A stretch of DNA of 13,396 bases from JAGTRP01 sp035655235. GTDB taxonomy: Bacteria; Pseudomonadota; Gammaproteobacteria; Burkholderiales; Rhodocyclaceae. The notes below the pieces were generated by a model, which saw nothing but the letters and a program-made list of their open reading frames with translations, ran no database searches and was not told the origin of the DNA. The translations under genes and the position numbers were made by a program. The stretch is from assembly GCA_035655235.1 (NCBI GenBank), contig DASRUX010000188.1:1-13396 (forward strand), written 5' to 3'. Positions 6,890 through 13,396 of the stretch are shown piece by piece. Every line of letters starts with the position of its first letter. Position 1 is the stretch's first letter.

Positions 6890-9800
6890 CTACATGCCTT
6901 CCAGGATGACTTCCGCCTGCAGGGAGGCGAGTTGCTCCACCAGCAGATCCCGCTGCCGGGTCATCTCCTCATAACACTGGCTGGCCTCGTCCCGCCGTCC
7001 TTCGCCGCACAGATCGACCATCTGGTGAGCGAGCCCGTGGATGGCGTCGTGGAGGTTGCCGACCGTCCGGAAGGAGTCGAACTGGGCGAGGCGCTTCTTC
7101 CCGGGGCCGTCGTACCACTTGCCGAAGCGGCATTGGTGGATATCCTGGGGGGGCAGCGCAGCGTTTCCCTGCTCGTCGCGGAGCCAGTCTCCCATCCGCC
7201 GGATCCAGGCCCGGTGTTCCAGTTCGGCCATGAAGAGGGGAATGTCTTCCCGGGGAATCCGGCTCACCGGGAGGGACCAGTTGGGATTCGGCGCGAAGGA
7301 CGCCAGCCAGCCCGGCACTTCGTCGGCCGGCATGGGGCGGGCGATGCCGTAGCCCTGGCCGACGCTACAGCCCAGGTGGAGAAGGAGCATGCCGATCTCG
7401 ACGCTTTCCACGCCTTCCGCCACCAGCTTGCGGTTGAAGGCCCGGGTGAGGGCCACGACGCTTTCCACGATGGCCAGATCCTCGCTGTCCCCCAGCACCG
7501 ATTGGACGAAAACCTGATCGACCTTCAGGGTATCCACCGGCAGCCGCCGGAAGCAGGCGAGGGACGAATGGCCGGTGCCGAAATCGTCCAGGGCGATATC
7601 CACCCCCATGTCATGGCAGCGGCGGAAGACGGCGATGGCCGCCTCCAGATCGGTCATGGCGGCGGATTCCAGGATTTCCAGCTCCAGGGCGCGGGTTTCC
7701 AGGTCGGGGTGGCTGGCGAGGAAGGCCGCCAACTCGTCGGCGAAGCCCGGGGACAGCAGATGGCCGGAGGAGATGTTGAGACTGAGGCGCTGGAGGATTC
7801 CCTCGCGACGCCATTCCGACAGTTGGTGCAGGCCGGTCGCCAGCACCCAGCGTCCCAACTCCTCTTCCAGCTCCGTACCCTCGGTGGAGGGCAGGAAGTC
7901 CGCTGGCAGCAGCAGGCCCCGTTCCGGGTGCTGCCAGCGGATGAGCCCCTCGAAACCCAGTACCTTGCCCTGGCTCATATCGACGACGGGCTGGTAATGG
8001 AGCCGCAGCTCGCCTCTTTCCACGGCCAGCTGGAGCCGGGCGATGGCTTCCTGGCGATCCCGGGCCCGCAGGCTGGAACTGGAGTCGAAGAGCAGGTAGC
8101 GGTTCTTGCCCGCCTGCTTGGCCAGGTACATGGTCTGGTCGGCGTGGCGCAACAGGGTGTCCGGATCGGCGCCGTCGTCCGGGAAGAGGGTGATGCCCAG
8201 GCTGCCGGAGACGGTGCGCTCCTGGCCCTTGATATGCACCGGAGCGGCGATGGCCCGCAGGATGCGGATGGCGGCCCGCTCGCACTCATCCCGGTTGGCC
8301 ACGTCGATGAGGAGGATGGCGAACTCGTCGCCCCCCAGGCGTGCCACGGTGTCGCCGGCCCGGACGGTGTCGGCGAGCCGCTGCCCCACCTCGATGAGGA
8401 GGATGTCGCCGGCGTCGTGGCCCAGTTCGTCGTTGATGGCCTTGAAGCCATCCAGGTCCAGGTAGCAGACCGCCACCGCGGCGCCGTTGCGCTTGGACTG
8501 GGCCAGGGCCTGGGTCATGCGGTCAGAGAGCAGGGCGCGGTTGGGCAGGTGGGTCAGGGCGTCGTAGTGGGCGAGGCGTTCCAGTTCCGCCTGGTGGCGC
8601 TTGAGGAGGCTGATGTCCGAGAAGGTGCCGATGTAGCGGGTGACCTGTCCCTTGTCGTCGGTCACGCTGGAGATGGTGAGGCGCTCGGCGTAGCTGGCGC
8701 CGTCCTTGCGCCGGTTCCAGACTTCGCCGTGCCAATGGCCCTGTTCCTGGATGGTAGCCCACATCATCCGGTAGAACTCGGCGTCCTGGCGTCCGGAGTT
8801 CAGGATCAGGGGTGTCTGGCCGAGCACCTCGTCCCGGCCGTAGCCGGTGATTTCCGTGAAAGTGGGATTTACGTCCAGGATTTTCCGTCCGGCATCGCAG
8901 ATCATGATGCCTTCGTGGGCGTGGGCGAAGACGCTGGCGGCCAGGCGCAATTGGGATTCGGCCTGGTCCCGCTCGATGGCGGAACCGACCCAGCGGGCCA
9001 GGAGGCTGACGAACTCCCGGTCACCGTCGTCGAAATCCCGGTGGTAGGGCTTGGGGGAACTGAAATTGACCGTGCCGAAAATCCTGCCGCCCACCTGGAC
9101 CGGCGCGCCGATGTAGGCTTCAAGCTGGAAATTCTGGTAGCAGGGATGGCGGCGGAAGGAGGAATGGCCCATGTCGGCGATGGCCACGCACTCCTCATGC
9201 TCCAGGGTGATCTGGCAATAGGTGTTGGCCACGAGGAAGACCTGGCCGTCTTCGATGGTGCACGGGGGCGAGACGTGGGCGACGACCTTGTAGTCCTGGC
9301 CGCAGACATGGCTGACGATGCCGAACTCCAGCCCCAGGTGGGCATTGCCGATGGCCAGGGCGCGCTGCAGCTGTTCGGCCAGGGGCAGGTGGGAAAAGGC
9401 GGCGACCTCGTTCAGGCGGGCCAGGCCTTCCCGCTGGCGGCGCTCGTTCTCCTCGATGCGCTTGCGCTCGGTGGCGTCCTCCAGGATCACGATGCCGCCC
9501 AGGATTTCCCCCTTGGGGGTCATGATCGGGGCACAGTTCTGGGAGATGGATAGCCGGGTATGGCCGTAGGTGGTGACGTAGGGCCCCTCGTAGTGGGTTG
9601 TCTGGCCGGCCAGGGCCTGGCGCATGGGAGCGACGACCGATTGGTCCTCCAGCTTGCTGCAATCCAGCCCGACCATGTATCCCGGCGGCACATGCATGAT
9701 TTCCGCGAAACGGTCGTTGGCGTAGGTCACCACCAGGTTCGCATCGTAGTGGAGGATGCCCACCGGGGAGTTCTGGAGCAGGAGCCGGTAACGCTCCTCG

Positions 9801-11182
9801 CTCTGGCGCAGCTGGACTTCGCTGCTGATGAGGGCCTGCTGCTGGCGCTTCTTGTCGCCGATGTCGCGGGAGGAGGCGAAGAGGCAGCGCTTTCCATCCA
9901 TCTCGAAACCGGCGACATTGACCTCCACGTCGATCAGGGTGCCGTCCTTGCAGCGGTGATAGGTTTCGAAGGCGGTCGCGGCATCCAGGCGCAGCCAGCC
10001 CGGGAAGACCTCGTCCCGCAAGGTGGCCTCGGACCAACCCGCCTCCCAGCGGGCGATGTTCATGCCGATGACCTCGTCCCGGCCGTAGCCCAGCATGGCG
10101 CAGAATTCATCGCTGGCCTGGAGGAGGTTGCCCTGGTCGTCCAGGATTTGGATACCGTCGCTGGCATGGTGCAGATAGAGCCGGTTGCGGGCGCTTTCCC
10201 GGGCCATGCGGGCCTGCAGGTGGAGGACGAGCCAGCCGGAAAGCAGTGAGAGGAGAAGGAAGCCGCCGGCGATCAGGGCGGCTTTCAGCACTTCGTCCCG
10301 CCAATCGGCCAGGTAGTCCTCCTTGGCCGAGCCGACGACGATGATCATCGGGGCCGACTTGATGCGGCGGAAGGTTAGGGTCCATTCCCGCCCGTCCACC
10401 GGCAGGACCGCATCGTAGGTGGCGGCCTGCGCTCCTGAGCGGACCAGTTCCCGCAGCTTCTCCGACACGGTCGCGCTGCCGATTGCATTGGCTTGGCTGG
10501 TCGCCAGCGAATAACGGGCGATCAGGCCCAGGTTGAGGTCCCGCAGGACCAGGAGGGACTTGCCGTGGATGTCGAACTGGGAGAGCAGGGTGTTGAAGTG
10601 CTCCAGCGACACCGGCGCGGCCACGATTCCCCCGAAGGAGCCGTCCGGGCGGCTATAGCGCCGCTCGAAGCCGATGATGGGCTTCTTGGCTACCTTGCCG
10701 ATCCTGGGCGGTGAGACATGCAGGCCGGCGTTCGCATCGTCCCGGAGGAGGGGAAAGTATTCCCGGTCGGCCCAACTCGCCTTCTGCTGGGGATCGACCC
10801 CGGTGCCCAGGATGACTGTGCCCTCGGCGTCGGAGACGCGGAGGCCTTCCACCTCGGGCAGCCGCTTCTGGAATCTCTCCAGCATCCCGTTGATCTTGCG
10901 GGCATCGACGCCGCCCCGGGCCATTTCCTGCTGCAACTCGTCGGCGACGGTCTTGAGGGCCAGATCGATCTTCTCGATGCTGTTGGAAAGGCTGTAGTCG
11001 ACCGCCTGGGACAGATTCTGGGTGAATAGGCGGGCCTGTTGCTCATGGTGCTCACGGCTCTGCTGGAGGGTGTAGCCGGAATACACCAGGACGAAGACAT
11101 TGGCCGCCGCCAGGAACGCCACCATCAGCGCTCGCAGGTGGCTTGGCGATGCCTTGCCCAGCCAAGTCGGTCCCGTAACCAT
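6890..11182 (-). CDS. Membrane-bound c-di-GMP hub: Cache-PAS-PAS-GAF-PAS-GGDEF-EAL-CZB
   Basis: A 1430-residue sensor predicted to make and/or degrade cyclic di-GMP. Membrane segments lie at 18-37 and 300-323 and enclose a periplasmic Cache (PDC)-like domain with DREYFPLL (139-146) and FGGIVAAPVSLEHF (183-196). Cytoplasmic domains follow: PAS (333-447), PAS (457-577), GAF (589-739), PAS (743-862), GGDEF (867-1035), EAL (1047-1287), CZB (about 1312-1412). The cyclase site is intact (GGDEF 950-954), with a product-inhibition RxxD (R941, D944) exactly five residues before it. The phosphodiesterase signature reads EGL (1078-1080) rather than EAL, but SLNIS, ELEILES, DDFGTG (1199-1204), LKVDQ, AEGVES and QGYGIARP are all present, so activity is likely. 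CZB ligands are probably H1323, C1351 (in HQCRFGKWY), H1378 and H1382. ATG 11182 is preferred because GAAGG lies 8 nt upstream; a GTG at 11251 would add 23 polar residues. Confidence 0.95.
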   Translation of the reverse strand: MVTGPTWLGKASPSHLRALMVAFLAAANVFVLVYSGYTLQQSREHHEQQARLFTQNLSQAVDYSLSNSIEKIDLALKTVADELQQEMARGGVDARKINGMLERFQKRLPEVEGLRVSDAEGTVILGTGVDPQQKASWADREYFPLLRDDANAGLHVSPPRIGKVAKKPIIGFERRYSRPDGSFGGIVAAPVSLEHFNTLLSQFDIHGKSLLVLRDLNLGLIARYSLATSQANAIGSATVSEKLRELVRSGAQAATYDAVLPVDGREWTLTFRRIKSAPMIIVVGSAKEDYLADWRDEVLKAALIAGGFLLLSLLSGWLVLHLQARMARESARNRLYLHHASDGIQILDDQGNLLQASDEFCAMLGYGRDEVIGMNIARWEAGWSEATLRDEVFPGWLRLDAATAFETYHRCKDGTLIDVEVNVAGFEMDGKRCLFASSRDIGDKKRQQQALISSEVQLRQSEERYRLLLQNSPVGILHYDANLVVTYANDRFAEIMHVPPGYMVGLDCSKLEDQSVVAPMRQALAGQTTHYEGPYVTTYGHTRLSISQNCAPIMTPKGEILGGIVILEDATERKRIEENERRQREGLARLNEVAAFSHLPLAEQLQRALAIGNAHLGLEFGIVSHVCGQDYKVVAHVSPPCTIEDGQVFLVANTYCQITLEHEECVAIADMGHSSFRRHPCYQNFQLEAYIGAPVQVGGRIFGTVNFSSPKPYHRDFDDGDREFVSLLARWVGSAIERDQAESQLRLAASVFAHAHEGIMICDAGRKILDVNPTFTEITGYGRDEVLGQTPLILNSGRQDAEFYRMMWATIQEQGHWHGEVWNRRKDGASYAERLTISSVTDDKGQVTRYIGTFSDISLLKRHQAELERLAHYDALTHLPNRALLSDRMTQALAQSKRNGAAVAVCYLDLDGFKAINDELGHDAGDILLIEVGQRLADTVRAGDTVARLGGDEFAILLIDVANRDECERAAIRILRAIAAPVHIKGQERTVSGSLGITLFPDDGADPDTLLRHADQTMYLAKQAGKNRYLLFDSSSSLRARDRQEAIARLQLAVERGELRLHYQPVVDMSQGKVLGFEGLIRWQHPERGLLLPADFLPSTEGTELEEELGRWVLATGLHQLSEWRREGILQRLSLNISSGHLLSPGFADELAAFLASHPDLETRALELEILESAAMTDLEAAIAVFRRCHDMGVDIALDDFGTGHSSLACFRRLPVDTLKVDQVFVQSVLGDSEDLAIVESVVALTRAFNRKLVAEGVESVEIGMLLLHLGCSVGQGYGIARPMPADEVPGWLASFAPNPNWSLPVSRIPREDIPLFMAELEHRAWIRRMGDWLRDEQGNAALPPQDIHQCRFGKWYDGPGKKRLAQFDSFRTVGNLHDAIHGLAHQMVDLCGEGRRDEASQCYEEMTRQRDLLVEQLASLQAEVILEGM

Positions 11183-11269
11183 ATCGGTGCCCTTCCCATG
11201 ATGATCGGCGGTGCGCAAGCCCGAATCCCTCGTTGGCGGTCGGGCTGGCACCGTCTCGTTTTTCTTGCT

Positions 11270-11300
11270 TCTATAACCAATGATATATGACTTTTTGGCG
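11270..11300 (-). promoter_or_regulatory. AT-rich candidate promoter region for the c-di-GMP hub gene
   Basis: This short AT-rich patch stands out in GC-rich surroundings and lies about 90-120 nt upstream of the chosen ATG. On the minus strand it holds TATCAT (11285-11280) and TATAGA (11275-11270) as possible -10 boxes. Neither has a convincing -35 at 16-18 nt. The call rests mainly on position and composition. Confidence 0.25.
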
Positions 11301-11353
11301 TAGGGAAGGCCGGCAATGCCTGCTTGGCGGCGCTTTGGGCGGAATCCTGCCGC

Positions 11354-11359
11354 TATACT
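11354..11359 (+). promoter_or_regulatory. Candidate -10 box for the MFS transporter gene
   Basis: TATACT in GCTATACTGG matches five of six bases of the -10 consensus and lies 26 nt before the proposed GTG start at 11386. This leaves a short leader with GAGG (11373-11376) as ribosome binding site. No clear -35 is seen at the usual spacing. It falls inside the longer in-frame extension from 11287 and argues against that longer start. Confidence 0.4.
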
Positions 11360-11385
11360 GGCTGCCGATTCCGAGGTCCCATCCC

Positions 11386-12597
11386 GTGCCCCCCATCCTC
11401 CGCGCCCTCAAATCCCGCAATTACCGGCTTTATTTCATCGGCCAGCTGGTGTCCATGGCCGGTACCTGGATGCAGCAGATCGCCATGGTCTGGCTCGCCT
11501 ACCGGCTGTCCAATTCCGCCTTCGTGCTGGGAAGCGTGGGCTTCGCCAGCCAGATTCCCATCCTCATCTTCGCTTCCTTCAGCGGCGTGCTGGTGGATCG
11601 CTTCGACCGCCGCCGGCTGCTCATGGGCACCCAGGCCCTGTCCATGGTCCAGGCCCTGATGCTGGCGGCCCTGGCCTGGCTGGACCAGGCGACGCCGGGG
11701 CTCCTCATCCTGCTGGCCTTCTTCCTGGGTTGCGTCAATGCGGTAGACGTGCCGGCCCGCCAGGCCGTCGTCGTCCAGCTAGTGGATGACCGGGAAGACC
11801 TGCCCAATGCCATCGCCCTCAATTCCTTCCTGATGAACTCGGCCCGCTTCGTCGGCCCCGCCCTGGCGGGCTTCGTGGTGGCCCTGGTGGGGGAGGCGGT
11901 GTGCTTCGTGCTCAACGCCGCCTCCTACCTGGCGGTGCTGGTCGCCCTGGGCCTCATGCATATCCCGAGCGAAACCCGGCGGGAGAGCCGGGCCTGGGAT
12001 GCCCTCAAGGAAGGCTACCGCTACGTGGTCGGCCACCGGCGCATCCGCCGTACCCTGCTGCTGGTGGCCTGCGTCAGCTTCTTCGCCACCCCCTATGCGG
12101 TGATGATGCCCCTCTTTGCCCGGGAAATTTTCCACGGGGACGCCCGTACCTACGGCTTCCTCATTGCCAGTGCCGGGGGCGGGTCGCTCCTGGCGAGCCT
12201 CTACCTCGCTTCCCGGGCCGACACCGATGGCCTGGCCCTACGGGTCGCCCTGGCGGCGCCGACGGTGGGGGCGGCCCTGGCCCTGTTCGCGGTCACGCCC
12301 CAGGCGTGGATGGCCTATCCGGTGCTCATGGGGGTGGGCTTCTGCGTCATCATCACCATCGCCGGCTGCAATACCCTGATCCAGACCTGGGTGGAAAACG
12401 AATTCCGGGGCCGGGTCATGGCCATTTTCTCCATGGCCTTCCTGGGCATCGCGCCCCTGGGCAGCTTCACCATCGGCAGCGTGGCCCACGCCTTCGGCAT
12501 CCGCTATACCCTGGTCGTCTGCGGGCTCCTCACCCTGGCGGCGGGGTTGGTGTACCGCTTCGCGTCGGGCATTCCTTCCCGGTCTCTTCCCGAATGA
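11386..12597 (+). CDS. MFS transporter, MFS_3 / EntS-like exporter family
   Basis: A 403-residue major facilitator superfamily protein of the drug/siderophore-exporter type, expected to move a small molecule across the inner membrane using the proton gradient; the substrate is unknown. The N-terminus, PPILRALKSRNYRLYFIGQL then VSMAGTWMQQIAMVWLAYRL, is typical of the MFS_3 group. The cytoplasmic loop GVLVDRFDRRRLLMG (67-81) is MFS motif A. DVPARQAVVVQLVDDREDLPNAIALNS-type residues (about 131-157) follow after the fourth segment, also characteristic. A central loop with ETRRESRAWDALKEGYRYV separates two six-helix halves, and NEFRGRVMAIFSMAF (around 350-364) repeats the R-G-R-V element. GTG 11386 is chosen for its position 9 nt after GAGG, and because homologues begin near this point; the frame opens further to an ATG at 11287. 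The end overlaps the convergent LysR gene by 68 nt. Confidence 0.9.
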   Translation: MPPILRALKSRNYRLYFIGQLVSMAGTWMQQIAMVWLAYRLSNSAFVLGSVGFASQIPILIFASFSGVLVDRFDRRRLLMGTQALSMVQALMLAALAWLDQATPGLLILLAFFLGCVNAVDVPARQAVVVQLVDDREDLPNAIALNSFLMNSARFVGPALAGFVVALVGEAVCFVLNAASYLAVLVALGLMHIPSETRRESRAWDALKEGYRYVVGHRRIRRTLLLVACVSFFATPYAVMMPLFAREIFHGDARTYGFLIASAGGGSLLASLYLASRADTDGLALRVALAAPTVGAALALFAVTPQAWMAYPVLMGVGFCVIITIAGCNTLIQTWVENEFRGRVMAIFSMAFLGIAPLGSFTIGSVAHAFGIRYTLVVCGLLTLAAGLVYRFASGIPSRSLPE

Positions 12598-13396
12598 TCT
12601 CCGCCAGGCGGCGCACCCCGGGGCCGGCGAAGTCCGGGTCGGCCAGGACCAGGTAGAGCTGCACCCGCATTTCGGCGCCTTCCCGCAGGGGCAGGCGCTT
12701 GAGGGAACCGTCCGCCAGTTCCTCCCGGATGTGCTCCTCCGGCAGCCAGGCGAAGCCGAAGCCCATGCGCATGGCCTCGATGGAGGTGGCCAGATGGCCG
12801 AAGGTCCAGCGCTGGTCCACGTCGATGGACACCGCCCGGCGGTCCCGCTTGCTGCCGGAATCCCGCACCACCAGATGACGGTAGCCCCGCAGGTCGCGGA
12901 AAGTGATTTCCCGGCCCAGCTGGTGCAGGGGATGGTCCGGGTGGGCCACCGCCACCATGGGCATGAGGACCAGGGGATCGCCCAGGAAGCCAGGCGGCAT
13001 GCGGGGGGTGATGGCCAGGTCCGCGTGGCCCTTCAAGAGGGCTTCCGGCGTGCCGCCGAGGACGGATTCCACCACCTCGATGCGGGTGCGGGGGCTTTCC
13101 CGGCCGAAACAGTCCAGGCAGTTCAACAGCAGCCGGGGCGGGAAGAGGATTTCCGCTGCCAGATGGATTTCCGCCTCCCAGCCCGCCGACAGGGTATGGG
13201 CGGCCCGTTCCAGGTCGTTGGCCTCGTTCACCAGGGCCAGGGCCCGGCGGTAGAGCATCTGGCCGGTGGGGGTGAGGACGGCCTTGCGCCCCTGGAGTTC
13301 GAAAGCCTTCACCCCGAGGAGCGACTCGATCTTCTGGACGGCGTAGGTAACCGCCGACTGGCTCTTGTAGAGCTGTTCCGCAGCCTGGGCGTAGCC
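12530..13396 (-). CDS. LysR-family transcriptional regulator, 5'-truncated
   Basis: A DNA-binding regulator; 288 residues are visible and the frame is open to the window edge, so only the first 15-20 residues are missing. The visible N-terminus reads GYAQAAEQLYKSQSAVTYAV then QKIESLLGVKAFELQGRKA, the second half of the LysR winged helix-turn-helix with its A-A-x-x-L and S-Q-S-A-V marks. LTPTGQMLYRRAL begins the linker helix. The effector domain follows, with LFPPRLLLNCLDCFG, HADLAITP, VAVAHPDHPL and FGFAWLPEEHI in typical order. The last 20 or so residues are Pro/Thr-rich and fall within the overlap with the MFS gene. A GTG at 13312 is internal and would delete the HTH, so it is not the start. 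LysR proteins usually control a divergent neighbour, which here lies outside the window, so control of the convergent MFS gene is not implied. Confidence 0.93.
   Translation of the reverse strand, partial: GYAQAAEQLYKSQSAVTYAVQKIESLLGVKAFELQGRKAVLTPTGQMLYRRALALVNEANDLERAAHTLSAGWEAEIHLAAEILFPPRLLLNCLDCFGRESPRTRIEVVESVLGGTPEALLKGHADLAITPRMPPGFLGDPLVLMPMVAVAHPDHPLHQLGREITFRDLRGYRHLVVRDSGSKRDRRAVSIDVDQRWTFGHLATSIEAMRMGFGFAWLPEEHIREELADGSLKRLPLREGAEMRVQLYLVLADPDFAGPGVRRLAEIIREETGKECPTRSGTPTPPPG

Noticed and set aside
6761..9553. 930-codon open frame on the plus strand opposite the c-di-GMP gene
   Set aside because: It mirrors the codon pattern of a high-GC gene on the other strand. The protein is rich in Gly, Asp, Val and Gln without domain motifs, while the minus-strand frame has a full set of recognised domains.
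11183..11251. Longer start (GTG 11251) for the c-di-GMP hub
   Set aside because: The extra 23 residues are polar and unlike a membrane-protein start, and ATG 11182 has a GAAGG run 8 nt upstream.
11287..11385. N-terminal extension of the MFS protein
   Set aside because: It covers a TATACT -10-like box and a GAGG ribosome binding site, and the family normally begins close to the PPILRALKSRNYR segment.

Overview
The window looks like chromosomal DNA from a GC-rich Gram-negative bacterium, most likely a betaproteobacterium (Rhodocyclales or Nitrosomonadales would fit). This rests on protein style: a WaaE-type glycosyltransferase, a DUF2189 membrane protein, a Cache-PAS-GAF-GGDEF-EAL hub, and a small secreted protein ending in a paired-Cys Tyr-rich motif. 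It is an inference, because no rRNA or other marker gene is present.

Region 1 (1-5506, plus strand) is the downstream end of a surface polysaccharide operon. In order: a GT4 glycosyltransferase (5' end outside the window), a polytopic O-antigen ligase/polymerase-like protein, a second GT4 glycosyltransferase, a WaaE-like GT2 glycosyltransferase, a small VanZ-family membrane protein, and an FkbM-family methyltransferase. Four of the five junctions are 4-nt start/stop overlaps (TTGA, GTGA, ATGA, ATGA) and the fifth is a 3-nt gap, so the genes are almost certainly one translationally coupled transcript. Plausibly the transferases build a repeat unit, the polytopic protein polymerises or ligates it, and FkbM methylates it; the VanZ role is unknown.

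Region 2 (5507-6005) is a separate small gene with its own -10-like box. It encodes a secreted Tyr/Pro-rich protein of unknown function. It converges with and overlaps by 14 nt the next gene.

Region 3 (5992-11182, minus strand) holds a very large multidomain cyclic-di-GMP protein: periplasmic Cache-like sensor, PAS-PAS-GAF-PAS, GGDEF, EAL and a C-terminal CZB zinc-binding domain. A DUF2189 membrane protein lies downstream. The 67-nt gap between them holds a strong imperfect inverted repeat whose 3' arm contains the DUF2189 ribosome binding site.

Region 4 (11183-13396) has a 203-bp divergent intergenic region, then an MFS exporter (plus) and a convergent LysR-type regulator (minus, truncated by the window end). 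Their coding ends overlap by 68 nt.

No tRNA, rRNA, CRISPR array, insertion sequence, phage gene or defence system was seen. No gap between genes exceeds 300 bases. No wholly new multi-gene system is evident. The observations most worth checking are the C-terminal CZB domain on the c-di-GMP hub, the RBS-containing hairpin, the paired-Cys secreted protein, and the VanZ-FkbM tail of the glycan operon.
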